This document shows, piece by piece, positions 33,338 to 41,573 of a stretch of DNA of 42,638 nt. The notes beneath the pieces are model-generated. The model had not been told where the DNA came from. It saw only the letters and a list, made by a program, of their open reading frames with translations, and ran no database searches. The stretch is from Spirochaetaceae bacterium. GTDB lineage: Bacteria > Spirochaetota > Spirochaetia > DSM-27196 > SLST01. The position numbers were made by a program, and so were the translations under genes. The stretch lies in assembly GCA_007118855.1 (NCBI GenBank), contig SKQU01000205.1, positions 1 through 42,638 on the forward strand. Reading direction: 5' to 3'. Within the stretch, counting starts at the first letter, position 1. Each line of letters begins with the position of its first letter.

Positions 33338-34573
33338 ATGAGTGCGCCACTTCAGCTCTCTATCGTCAACTTCTCCAAGGGTGCCTATATCATCGTTGAG
33401 GGAAAGGCCAACGCCGACTACTTCTTCATCATCCGCAGCGGGAAGGTGCGGGTGAACAAGGAGGTGGAGGTCGTTGAGGAGGAGGGAGGCAACACCCTCG
33501 GTCCCGGCGACTTCTTCGGCGTCGTTGCGACGATGTCATCTCATAGCCACATCGAGACCGCCCAGGCGATAACCGACGTCAGCCTCATCTCGGTGCATCG
33601 CGAACAGTACGGGATGCTGATCGAGCGGAATACGCCCGTCGCGATGAAGATCATCGAGAGTTTCTCGCGCCGCATGAGATACCTCGATGAGGCTTTGGCG
33701 CGCCTGACGCTGAAGAGCAACGCCAACGAGGGCGGGATATCGCACCTTTTCGGCGTCGCCGAGTACTACGCGCGTCAGAGCCAGTACAACCAGGCGTACT
33801 ACGCCTACTACCAGTACCTGAAACACTGTCCGAGCGGTGAGCACGTGGTGACCGCACGGGAGCGGCTGGCGAAGATCAAGCCGTACGCGACGGCCGTCTA
33901 CCTCGACGCCGACGAAAACGTGTTCACGCGGACCTACCCCAAGGACACGATGGTCTTCAGCGAGAACATGCCCGGCAAGGAGATGTACATCATCCAGAAG
34001 GGCAGCGTGAAGATCACCAAGATCGTGAACGACAACGAGGTGCTGCTCGCGGTTCTTCGGCAGGGAGACATGTTCGGCGAGATGTCGCTGATCGAGAGCA
34101 AGCCGAGATCGGCCTCCGCGATCGCCTTTGAGGACGCGGTCCTGCTCGCGGTAAACAAGGAGAACTTCGCGAGGATGGTGCAGACGCAACCACAGATCAT
34201 CGCACGCCTGACTACGACGCTCGCGGAACGGATCTGGTTCATCTACAAGCAGCTCGCCAACACGCTCCTGTCCAACAAGGTCGGCCGGATGTACGATGCG
34301 CTTCTCATCCAGCTCGAGCGCGCGCGAGTGCCCATCCGTTCCGGAGAGCCGTACACGTTCGACTTCGGGATCAAGGAGCTCATCAATATGGTGGGTCTCC
34401 CGATCGCGGAAGGCAACCAGATCGTCCGGGAGATGCTGAAGAACTCCAAGATCAAGGCGGTCGAGAACAAGATCTACGCCTCGGACATCGAGGAGATCGA
34501 CAAGCAGGCCAAGTACTACCGCAAGATGGAGCGGATCGAGAAATCTCGACGCGAACAGCGTCGCATCAGTTGA
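33338..34573 (+). CDS. Double cyclic-nucleotide-binding-domain regulator with Crp-like C-terminus
   Basis: 411 residues from ATG 33338; the frame is open further upstream, but that part holds the promoter and glyA terminator. Domain order: cNMP-binding fold 1 (about 5-110), a short TPR-like helix pair (FGVAEYYARQSQYNQAYYAYYQYL, about 140-170), cNMP-binding fold 2 (about 190-305), then a winged-helix-like end (IKELINMVGLPIAEGNQIVREMLKNSKIKAVENKIYAS). The second domain has the phosphate-binding cassette FGEMSLIESKPRSASA with Glu248 and Arg257; in the first the cassette reads FFGVVATMSSHSHIETA, lacking both. It should bind one nucleotide per chain and may bind DNA. I recall TP0089 in T. pallidum as a similar protein near cysS. 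mraY follows three bases after its stop. Confidence 0.85.
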   Translation: MSAPLQLSIVNFSKGAYIIVEGKANADYFFIIRSGKVRVNKEVEVVEEEGGNTLGPGDFFGVVATMSSHSHIETAQAITDVSLISVHREQYGMLIERNTPVAMKIIESFSRRMRYLDEALARLTLKSNANEGGISHLFGVAEYYARQSQYNQAYYAYYQYLKHCPSGEHVVTARERLAKIKPYATAVYLDADENVFTRTYPKDTMVFSENMPGKEMYIIQKGSVKITKIVNDNEVLLAVLRQGDMFGEMSLIESKPRSASAIAFEDAVLLAVNKENFARMVQTQPQIIARLTTTLAERIWFIYKQLANTLLSNKVGRMYDALLIQLERARVPIRSGEPYTFDFGIKELINMVGLPIAEGNQIVREMLKNSKIKAVENKIYASDIEEIDKQAKYYRKMERIEKSRREQRRIS

Positions 34574-34576
34574 GCC

Positions 34577-35623
34577 ATGCTCTTTCTCCTCGGTGAGGCA
34601 CTGGAGCCGTTCTTTGGTCCTTTTCGGCTCTTCTCGTCGCACCTGTTCCTCATCGTCGCCGGTACGCTGGTCGGGTTTGCGCTAACCTTCTTCTTCGTCC
34701 CTCGCGCCTTTCCCTGGCTTCCGTCGGATCGCGGGCGCACCTTCGCGGTGGAGGGTCAGCTCGCCTGCGGGAAGCCGACCGGCGCGGGCTTCGTGTTCAT
34801 CACGGTTTTTGCGCTTGTGGCGGTGCTCGCGGTGCCGTGGGGGTGGCGGCAGCTGGCGATCATTGGTCTGACGTACGCCGCGATGATCACCGGATATCTC
34901 GATGATCGAAGCGAGACGGCGTGGAGCGAGTACCTGAAGGGCGCACTTGATCTGCTCATCAGCCTGGCGGCCGCCGTGCTGCTCTACGGGACCCATCACA
35001 CCTTCTGGGTACCCTTTACCACCGCGCCGATCGACGTGAGCGCCTTTGTCTTCGTGCCGATCGCCACGCTCCTCATCTGGACGAGTATCAACAGCACGAA
35101 CTGCACCGACGGCGTCGACGGTCTTTCGAGCACCCTGGTCCTGCTCGCGCTGATCAGCCTGGGCGGCTTCCTCTACCTGATCGTCGGCAACACCGTGATC
35201 TCAGCCTACCTGCTGCTGCCCTTCTACGCCGAGTCGGCGAGCTGGGCGATCATGATATTCACGCTCGTAGGCGCCCTGGCCGGATACCTCTGGTACAATG
35301 CGCACCCTTCGGCTGTACTGATGGGTGATGCAGGCTCGCGCGCGCTCGGGTTCTTCATTGGCGTTGCGATCATCCTGACCGGAAATCCGCTGATGATACT
35401 CCTCTCGTCGACGGTGATCCTCGTCAACGGCGGAACCGGACTGGTGAAGGTCGCCCTCCTGCGGTTTGCCCGTATACGGATCCTGCATACGATACGCTTT
35501 CCCCTGCACGACCACTTCCGTCACACGCGCAACTGGTCGAATTCTCAGGTGCTCGTTCGGTTCGCGCTCATCCAGATCCTGATCATCATCCTCCTGCTTG
35601 GCCTCTTCATAAAGGTGCGCTGA
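34577..35623 (+). CDS. mraY: Phospho-N-acetylmuramoyl-pentapeptide transferase (MraY-like)
   Basis: 348 residues with about ten membrane helices. Family motifs in order: GKPTGAGFVF (cf. PTMGG), GYLDDR with Asp109-Asp110, NSTNCTDGVDGLSS with Asp178 and Asp181, VLMGDAGSRALGFF with Asp251, and FPLHDHFRHTRNWSNSQVLVRF, which lines up with the C-terminal HHHFE...W.E..VV.RF of MraY. The middle histidine of the HHH motif is Asp312 here, and the loop-1 KxGTPTMGG lysine region is altered. It moves phospho-MurNAc-pentapeptide to undecaprenyl phosphate on the inner face of the membrane (lipid I). It is not in a cell-division cluster: its partner is a cNMP regulator. The family is certain; the HDH variant could alter sugar specificity, so a WecA-like role is the alternative. 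Confidence 0.85.
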   Translation: MLFLLGEALEPFFGPFRLFSSHLFLIVAGTLVGFALTFFFVPRAFPWLPSDRGRTFAVEGQLACGKPTGAGFVFITVFALVAVLAVPWGWRQLAIIGLTYAAMITGYLDDRSETAWSEYLKGALDLLISLAAAVLLYGTHHTFWVPFTTAPIDVSAFVFVPIATLLIWTSINSTNCTDGVDGLSSTLVLLALISLGGFLYLIVGNTVISAYLLLPFYAESASWAIMIFTLVGALAGYLWYNAHPSAVLMGDAGSRALGFFIGVAIILTGNPLMILLSSTVILVNGGTGLVKVALLRFARIRILHTIRFPLHDHFRHTRNWSNSQVLVRFALIQILIIILLLGLFIKVR

Positions 35624-35624
35624 T

Positions 35625-37235
35625 CTACGGCAGCCTCTCGACCGCGGCCGCCTCGATGGGCAGGCCGGCCGTGTAGCGGCTGAAGAAGGCGTCGAACCCG
35701 CGGACATCCTCCGGATCCGGATCGAATGCACCGGCAGTGCCACCGCCCGTGGACGACGTGAACACTCCGTCGAGGAAGTCCGGCAGCGACTGCGAGCGGT
35801 CCTCACGACCCGAATAGGCGGCGAGCAGCGCCATTCCCCACGCACCGCCTTCCCCCGCGGTCTCGAGCACACTCACCGGTGTCTTCGTGGCCGCCGCCAT
35901 GATGCGCTGACCGACCTCCGGCGTCTTGAAGAACCCTCCGTGACCGCGGATCTCCTCCACGCGCACCCCCTCCTCGTCGGTGAGAATGTCGAGCCCCGTG
36001 CGCAGCGCTCCGAGCGCGGCGAACAGGTGGGTCCGGATGAAGTTCGCGAGGCTCAGCGGTACGTCGGGTCGGCGCACGAAGAGCGGCCTGCCTTCGGTGA
36101 AGCCTGTGACATGCTCTCCGGACACGTACCCGTAGGCGAGCATCCCGCCGCCGTCGGCATCGCCCTCCAGGGCGAGCGGCATCAGGCGCCCGTAGACGTC
36201 TGCATCCTCAATATCGGTTCCCAGCGCACGGGCGGCCTCCGCGAACAGTGCGATCCACGCGTCGAAGTCCGACGTGCAGTTGTTGGAGTGGGCCATCGCG
36301 ACCGGCTTGCCGTCCGGAGTCAGGACGAGATCGATCTCCTCGTGGACTCTCGAGAGCTGTCGCTCGAGGACGAGCATCGCGAATACCGACGTGCCGGCCG
36401 AGACGTTTCCCGTGCGTGGGCGGACGCTGTTGGTCGCGACCATTCCGGTCCCGGCGTCCCCCTCAGGCGGGCAGAGCGGGATCCCGGGTGCGAGTGACTC
36501 GGACGGGTCGATCAGCTTCGCTCCCTCTGCCGTGAGCGTCCCGGCGGCCTCTCCGGCGGTGACGATGGCAGGCAGAAGCTCTTCGATCCTCCACGGGACC
36601 TTGCCCGCTGCGAGCTCGTTGAACCGCTCGATCGCCTTCCGGTCATAGTCCTGCGAGGCGAGATCGATGGGGAACATCCCTGAAGCCTCGCCGATGCCGA
36701 TGGCCCGCTCGCCGGTCAGTTTCCAGTGGACGTAGCCTGCGAGCGTGGTGATGTGCGCGACCTTGCCGACGTGATCCTCGCCGCTGAGGATGGCCTGGTA
36801 GAGGTGCGCAATGCTCCAGCGCTGCGCGATCGGGTAGGTGAATGCTCCGGTGAGCACCTTCGCGGCAGGCTCGGTGATGTTGTTTCTCCAGGTGCGAAAG
36901 GGGACGAGCAGGTTGCCGTCAGCGTCGAGCGCGACGTACCCGTGCATCATCCCGCTGAGACCGGCGCTCGCGATCGCGGCGGGCGGCGATCCGCAGGTCT
37001 CTCTGACTGCGTCGGCGAGCTCCCGGTAGCATGCGGCGAGACCTGACCAGACGTCGTCCATTGCATAGGTCCACACACCGTCGACGTACTCGTTCTGCCA
37101 GCCATGCGCCCCGGAGGCAAGCGGCCGGAAGTCGGGTCCTATGAGCGTCGCCTTGATCCGGGTCGACCCGAATTCGACGCCGAGTACGCCTGTGCCCGCG
37201 GTGATCACATCCTTCAACTCGGTTGCTGCGTTCAT
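35625..37235 (-). CDS. FGGY-family carbohydrate kinase, probable pentulose (L-ribulose-type) kinase
   Basis: 536 residues. FGGY kinase features: N-terminal phosphate-1 loop [15 protein letters not shown], the substrate segment [14 protein letters not shown] with TWRNN, the phosphate-2 segment [13 protein letters not shown], and a C-terminal [19 protein letters not shown] with [13 protein letters not shown]. It uses ATP to phosphorylate a ketose in the cytoplasm. The neighbour is an araD-type epimerase starting 33 bases upstream in the same direction, so L-ribulose or L-xylulose is the likely substrate; no isomerase or transporter gene for this sugar is in the window. The stop lies two bases from the convergent mraY stop. 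The start ATG at 37235 follows a GAGGTGTG stretch. Confidence 0.88.
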   Translation of the reverse strand: MNAATELKDVITAGTGVLGVEFGSTRIKATLIGPDFRPLASGAHGWQNEYVDGVWTYAMDDVWSGLAACYRELADAVRETCGSPPAAIASAGLSGMMHGYVALDADGNLLVPFRTWRNNITEPAAKVLTGAFTYPIAQRWSIAHLYQAILSGEDHVGKVAHITTLAGYVHWKLTGERAIGIGEASGMFPIDLASQDYDRKAIERFNELAAGKVPWRIEELLPAIVTAGEAAGTLTAEGAKLIDPSESLAPGIPLCPPEGDAGTGMVATNSVRPRTGNVSAGTSVFAMLVLERQLSRVHEEIDLVLTPDGKPVAMAHSNNCTSDFDAWIALFAEAARALGTDIEDADVYGRLMPLALEGDADGGGMLAYGYVSGEHVTGFTEGRPLFVRRPDVPLSLANFIRTHLFAALGALRTGLDILTDEEGVRVEEIRGHGGFFKTPEVGQRIMAAATKTPVSVLETAGEGGAWGMALLAAYSGREDRSQSLPDFLDGVFTSSTGGGTAGAFDPDPEDVRGFDAFFSRYTAGLPIEAAAVERLP

Positions 37236-37267
37236 CCTTCACACCTCTCTTCGGCTTTCATCTGCGG

Positions 37268-37990
37268 TCAGCCCGGCTGACCGTAATAGGCATCGCTGCC
37301 GTGCTTTCGCTGGAAATGCTTGCGCTGCAGACGGTCCGGGATGGGCGGCACGGCCTCCCCGATCGCGCGGGTATGGAGAGCGATCCGCGCCACCGCCTCG
37401 AGCGCGATCGCGTTCTCCACCGCTTCCGCGGCCGACCGGCCCCAGACAAAGGGCCCGTGGTGAGGCAGGAGTACCGCGGGTACGTGCAGGGGATCGATCC
37501 CGTTGGCCCGGAAGTGCTCAACGATGATGTCGCCGGTTGCCGCCTCGTATCCGGCCTCGATCTCCTGGGCGCTCGGGTGCCGCGTCACGGGCACCGGACC
37601 GGCGAAGTGGTCGGCATGGGTCGTGCCCAGGCACGGAATCGGGGAGGCGGCCTGGGCGTAGCAGGTGGCGAACGTCGAGTGGGTGTGTACGACCGCGCCC
37701 ACCGACGCAAACGAGGCGAAGATCCGCTGGTGCGTGGCGGTGTCGGACGAGGGACGCGACTCGCCGTCTACGACCTCTCCCGACCCGATGCCGACCACGA
37801 CCATCTTCCCGGGCGACAGCTCGTCGTAGGCGACGCCACTCGGCTTAATGGCGAATACGCCGGCATCATGATCCGCGGCGCTCGCGTTTCCCCACGTCAG
37901 CACGATCAGACCGCAGCGGTAGATCTCCATGTTCGCCTCGTACGCCGCTTCGCGGATCGCGCGATAGGACGACTTTCGGCCGTTGGACAT
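37268..37990 (-). CDS. araD: L-ribulose-5-phosphate 4-epimerase
   Basis: 240 residues from ATG 37990, set by AGGAGGC nine bases upstream; the open frame upstream is promoter region. Class II aldolase/epimerase residues are in place: TWGNAS phosphate loop, KPSGVAYDEL, Asp83 (SSDTATH), zinc histidines 102 and 104 (VVHTHSTFAT), Asp127 (TTHADHF), zinc histidine 178 (HHGPFVWG) and the C-terminal tyrosine in DAYYGQ (235/236). It converts L-ribulose-5-phosphate to D-xylulose-5-phosphate, leading into the pentose phosphate pathway. First gene of a two-gene operon with the kinase, transcribed away from valS. Confidence 0.95.
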   Translation of the reverse strand: MSNGRKSSYRAIREAAYEANMEIYRCGLIVLTWGNASAADHDAGVFAIKPSGVAYDELSPGKMVVVGIGSGEVVDGESRPSSDTATHQRIFASFASVGAVVHTHSTFATCYAQAASPIPCLGTTHADHFAGPVPVTRHPSAQEIEAGYEAATGDIIVEHFRANGIDPLHVPAVLLPHHGPFVWGRSAAEAVENAIALEAVARIALHTRAIGEAVPPIPDRLQRKHFQRKHGSDAYYGQPG

Positions 37991-38008
37991 GACGCCTCCT
38001 GGGCCTCC

Positions 38009-38036
38009 ATTGTAGCGGTTCTCGGATCGATGTAAA
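38009..38036 (-). promoter_or_regulatory. Sigma-70-like promoter of the araD-kinase operon
   Basis: On the minus strand TTTACA (38036-38031), 16-base spacer and TACAAT (38014-38009), close to consensus, then the AGGAGGC ribosome site and the ATG at 37990. Confidence 0.65.
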
Positions 38037-38046
38037 CCGGTAGACA
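38031..38046. promoter_or_regulatory. Operator-like palindrome between araD and valS
   Basis: TGTnnACCGGTnnACA, a 16-bp inverted repeat with 12 paired positions centred at 38038/38039. It covers the -35 boxes of both divergent promoters, the site expected of a repressor such as a LacI-family protein. No regulator gene is adjacent. Confidence 0.4.
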
Positions 38047-38069
38047 GCGCGCCTGCGGTTCGGTAGCCT
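38041..38069 (+). promoter_or_regulatory. Probable promoter of valS
   Basis: TAGACA at 38041-38046, 17-base spacer, TAGCCT at 38064-38069, then a GGGAGG ribosome site before the ATG at 38091. Weaker boxes than the other promoters. Confidence 0.45.
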
Positions 38070-38090
38070 CTTAGCGTACCGGGAGGCATC

Positions 38091-40748
38091 ATGCAGGCAG
38101 TGGAGCTCGCCAGGAGCTTTGACCCCAACGAGTTTGAAGACCGAATATACGCCCTGTGGCAGGAGGGCGACTACTTCGCCCCGCGAGGCGAGGGCGAACC
38201 GTACGTCATTGTCATCCCTCCGCCCAACGTAACCGGCGTTCTGCACCTGGGACACGGTCTGAACAACAGCCTCCAGGATCTCGCCATTCGCTACTACCGG
38301 ATGCTCGGACGACCCGCGCTCTGGGTCCCCGGTACCGATCACGCCGGTATCGCCACGCAGCAGGTCGTCGAGCGTCAGCTGATCGACGAGGGGACGTCCC
38401 GGCTCGAGCTCAGTCGCGAGAAGTTCATCGAGCGGACGTGGCAGGTCAAGGAGAACCATCACCGGATCATCACGCAGCAGCTGAAGAAGATCGGCGCGAG
38501 TTGTGACTGGAGCCGGGAGCGGTTCACCATGGACGAAGGGCTCTCGCAGGCGGTGCGTGACGTCTTCGTGTCGCTCTACGAGGAGGGGCTCATTTACCGC
38601 GGGCTCTACATGATCAACTGGTCCGTGGGTGCCCAGACCGCGCTGAGCGATGATGAGGTGGAGTTCCAGGAGGTGCAGGGCAGACTCACCCATATCGCCT
38701 ATCCGCTTGAGGACGGATCCGGTTCGATCGAAGTCGCCACGACCAGGCCTGAGACGATGCTCGGCGACACCGCGGTGGCGGTGCACCCGGATGACGAGCG
38801 GTACGCCGGATTGGTCGGGCGACGAGTGCATCTGCCGCTCACCGGTCGGACGATACCGGTGATCGCGGATGAGTACGTGGATCGTGAGTTCGGGACCGGA
38901 GCGGTGAAGATAACCCCGGGGCACGACCCAAACGACTATGAGGTGGGTCTGCGGCACAATCTGGAGATCATCAGCATCCTCAACAAGAATGGAACCCTGA
39001 ACGACCACGCGCCGCAGAAGTACCGGGGGCTTTCGGTCGAGCAGGCCCGCAGGGCGGTCGTCTCCGATCTGAAGGAAGAAGGGGCCTTCGTTCGCGACGA
39101 GGAGCACGTCCATCAGATTGGTCACTGCTACCGCACGGGCGTACGTATTGAGCCCATGCTCTCGGAACAGTGGTTCGTCCGGATGCGCCCGCTTGCCGAG
39201 AAGGCGCTTGCCGCCTGGGAAAACGGCGACATCGTCTTCTACCCCAGACGATGGGAGAAGACCTACACCGCCTGGCTCACCAATATCCGGGACTGGTGCA
39301 TCAGTCGCCAGTTATGGTGGGGTCATCGCATTCCCGTCTGGTACCACGAAGAGACCGGTCAGACGCGCTGCCTTCGCGAGGATCCGCCGGCCGGAGATCT
39401 GGTGGAGAACGGAGGTCCATGGCGTCAGGATCCTGACGTGCTCGACACCTGGTTCTCGAGCTGGTTGTGGCCGTTCAGTGTCATGGGATGGCCCGAACAG
39501 ACGTCGGATCTCCGGACCTACTACCCCACGACGGCGCTCGTGACTGCATACGACATCATCTTCTTCTGGGTCAGCCGGATGATCATGGCCGGGATGCACT
39601 TCACCGGGAAGGCGCCCTTTCGCGACGTCTACATCACGAGTCTCGTTCGCGACAAGCAGGGCCGCAAGATGAGCAAGAGTCTCGGAAACGGGATCGATCC
39701 GCTTGAGGTCGTCGATGAGTATGGAGCCGACGCGCTGAAGTTCACGCTTGCCTTCATGGCCGCCCAGGGGCAGGACGTGCTGATAGACAAAGAGAGCTTC
39801 GGGCTCGGGAGCCGGTTCGGAAACAAGATATGGAACGCCGCGCGGTACCTGCTGATGAATCTCGAGGGTCGAACGCTCCTGCCCATGTCGCGGATCGAGC
39901 TGCGGCCGGTCGATCGGTGGATCTTCCACCGGCTGAACGAGACGGTGCGCGGCGTGGCGCAGGCGATGGCCGTCTATCGGTTCAACGAGGCGGCTCAGCT
40001 CGGGTACGAGTTTTTCTGGAACGAGTTCTGCGACTGGTATATAGAGGCGAGCAAGCTGTCTCTCTACAGCGACGACGAATCGGAGAAGGACCGGGCGATC
40101 ACCCTGCTGGTTCGATTACTCGAGGAAAGTCTGCGGCTGCTGCACCCGTTCATGAGCTTCATTACCGAGGAGATTTACCAGAAGCTCCCGGAGATTCCGG
40201 AGCAGGAGCGTTCCCCGGCTCTGATCGTCGCCTCCTATCCGGGCGAGAGCGCCGAACGGGAAGCGCCCGAGGAAGCGGCCGCCTTTGCCGCGCTCCAGGA
40301 GGTCGTGCGGCTCGTGCGTTCGCTTCGCAGCGAGTTCACCATCCCGCCTGCCTCCCGGATCCGGTTCACGGTGCGGTGCGAGCCGACTTTCACCCACCGG
40401 TCCTACCTGGGTGCCCATTGCGAGCTCATCGAATCGCTCACCGGTGGTGAGAGTACCGACTACACGGACGCGACGCCTGACACGGCGGGAAGCGTCACAC
40501 TCGTGGGCAACGGTTTCGAGGTGTTCGTCTACGTGCGCGATGCGATCGATCTCGAGGCCGAAACGGCAAAGCTTCGCAAGACGCTCGAGAAGACCGAGGA
40601 GCTCCTCGCGGCAAGCGACCGGAAGCTCTCCAACCCCGGGTTCCTGCGCAATGCATCGGACGAAGTGGTCCAGAAGGAGCGCGGCAAGCGGGCTGAGTTC
40701 GCGGGAAAGGTCGAGAAGATGCGCACCTACCTCGCCCAGATCGGCTGA
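38091..40748 (+). CDS. valS: Valyl-tRNA synthetase
   Basis: 885 residues, the normal length. Class I signatures: PPPNVTGVLHLGH (HLGH at 52-55) and KMSKSLGNGIDPLEVV in the second half. The editing domain in between contains TTRPETMLGDTAVAVHP and GTGAVKITPGHDPND. Tail: the anticodon domain and a C-terminal coiled-coil (ETAKLRKTLEKTEELLAAS ... KVEKMRTYLAQIG) typical of ValRS. It charges tRNA-Val and edits threonine mischarging in the cytoplasm. A good ribosome site (GGGAGG) sets the ATG. It is flanked by divergent araD and a convergent lipoprotein gene and seems to stand alone. Confidence 0.97.
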   Translation: MQAVELARSFDPNEFEDRIYALWQEGDYFAPRGEGEPYVIVIPPPNVTGVLHLGHGLNNSLQDLAIRYYRMLGRPALWVPGTDHAGIATQQVVERQLIDEGTSRLELSREKFIERTWQVKENHHRIITQQLKKIGASCDWSRERFTMDEGLSQAVRDVFVSLYEEGLIYRGLYMINWSVGAQTALSDDEVEFQEVQGRLTHIAYPLEDGSGSIEVATTRPETMLGDTAVAVHPDDERYAGLVGRRVHLPLTGRTIPVIADEYVDREFGTGAVKITPGHDPNDYEVGLRHNLEIISILNKNGTLNDHAPQKYRGLSVEQARRAVVSDLKEEGAFVRDEEHVHQIGHCYRTGVRIEPMLSEQWFVRMRPLAEKALAAWENGDIVFYPRRWEKTYTAWLTNIRDWCISRQLWWGHRIPVWYHEETGQTRCLREDPPAGDLVENGGPWRQDPDVLDTWFSSWLWPFSVMGWPEQTSDLRTYYPTTALVTAYDIIFFWVSRMIMAGMHFTGKAPFRDVYITSLVRDKQGRKMSKSLGNGIDPLEVVDEYGADALKFTLAFMAAQGQDVLIDKESFGLGSRFGNKIWNAARYLLMNLEGRTLLPMSRIELRPVDRWIFHRLNETVRGVAQAMAVYRFNEAAQLGYEFFWNEFCDWYIEASKLSLYSDDESEKDRAITLLVRLLEESLRLLHPFMSFITEEIYQKLPEIPEQERSPALIVASYPGESAEREAPEEAAAFAALQEVVRLVRSLRSEFTIPPASRIRFTVRCEPTFTHRSYLGAHCELIESLTGGESTDYTDATPDTAGSVTLVGNGFEVFVYVRDAIDLEAETAKLRKTLEKTEELLAASDRKLSNPGFLRNASDEVVQKERGKRAEFAGKVEKMRTYLAQIG

Positions 40749-40778
40749 CAGGGTACGGCTGCAGGACGCCGTCAGCCG
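40742..40778. terminator. Weak hairpin between convergent valS and lipoprotein genes
   Basis: An 8-bp perfect stem CGGCTGAC with GTCAGCCG across a 21-base loop, starting at the valS stop. No T-run on either side, so its role is uncertain. Confidence 0.25.
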
Positions 40779-40794
40779 CGTTGCCCGGCAGTCT

Positions 40795-41475
40795 TCAGTC
40801 TCCCTCGAAGCCGCGCTCGAGGTCGTCGCCTGAGAAGGCCACGTCGACCTCCGCATACGGGATCGTCGCGATCAGGTAGGGCGCGGTGAGCGCCTGGGTG
40901 ACCATGTCGTCGGGGCCGGGGCTCTCGACCTCGACCTTGACCTCAACGACATCGCCGCGCGGTATCACGGAGGTGATCCGGACCGAGTAGCCTCCGGTTC
41001 GACGCTCTCCGAGCAGGAGTACCACGACCGTCTCGCGCTCGAAGTCGACCTCCGGACGATCCGGCTGAGGATGACGGTTCGCGTGAAGGGCCGCCCACAC
41101 GTCGGCCCAGAGCTCAGGGTCGGCGATCGCCCGGGCGACGGGTACGCGGACGGCACTCTGTTGCCCCGAGGCGAGGACCTCCCACCGCGTCTCCTCCGGG
41201 ACGGGCGTCGGCTCGCGGGGGGCAGGCTGTGGCGCAGGTTGGGGCTCCGGCGGGTCGTCGGGTCTCACGGCGGCCGGCGGTGCTTCCGGCGGTGCTTCCG
41301 GCGGTGCTTCCGGCGGTGCTTCCGGCTTCACAGCGGCCGGCGGGTCCTCGGGCGGGCCGTCGGGTGGTTCGGTCTCGGGGAGTGACGGTCGAAGCAGCGC
41401 GCACGAGGCGACGGCCATGAGGGCGGCGGCCAACCCGGCGAGACGAAGCAGATTGAACGGCCGGAGGCTCTTCAT
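40795..41475 (-). CDS. Lipoprotein with proline-rich linker and PrcB C-terminal domain
   Basis: 226 residues. Lipoprotein signal: RLAGLAAALMAVAS-C, lipidated Cys25. Residues of about 30-95 form a Pro/Ala/Glu-rich linker with PPEA repeats encoded by a 12-bp tandem repeat. The globular end (about 97-226) matches the PrcB_C domain: VDFERETVVVLLLGERRTGGYSVRI, DVVEVKVEVESPGPDDMVTQALTAPYLIATIP. In Treponema denticola PrcB is an accessory lipoprotein of the dentilisin surface protease complex; PrcB_C domains also occur alone in many bacteria. No prtP or prcA is in this window, so only the domain, not the complex, is supported. A TATACT box ends seven bases before the ATG. Confidence 0.88.
   Translation of the reverse strand: MKSLRPFNLLRLAGLAAALMAVASCALLRPSLPETEPPDGPPEDPPAAVKPEAPPEAPPEAPPEAPPAAVRPDDPPEPQPAPQPAPREPTPVPEETRWEVLASGQQSAVRVPVARAIADPELWADVWAALHANRHPQPDRPEVDFERETVVVLLLGERRTGGYSVRITSVIPRGDVVEVKVEVESPGPDDMVTQALTAPYLIATIPYAEVDVAFSGDDLERGFEGD
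41276..41323 (-). repeat. 12-bp tandem repeat, four perfect copies, in lipoprotein linker
   Basis: Plus-strand unit GGCGGTGCTTCC repeated at 41276, 41288, 41300 and 41312; on the coding strand each copy gives P-P-E-A. A length change stretches or shortens the linker in frame. Confidence 0.9.
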
Positions 41476-41482
41476 CTCCCGT

Positions 41483-41488
41483 AGTATA
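41483..41488 (-). promoter_or_regulatory. -10 box of the PrcB lipoprotein gene, apparently leaderless
   Basis: TATACT on the minus strand, seven bases before the ATG at 41475. No convincing -35 at the expected distance (AGACCA at best). GGGAG touches the ATG and is too close to work as a ribosome site. Confidence 0.45.
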
Positions 41489-41573
41489 CCCCCTCTCCGC
41501 AGGGATGGTCTCTAGCGGGGACGGCCTCCGGAGGGGATGGCCTCGCACTCGCGAGTCGGTGTAGGGTTGAGGC

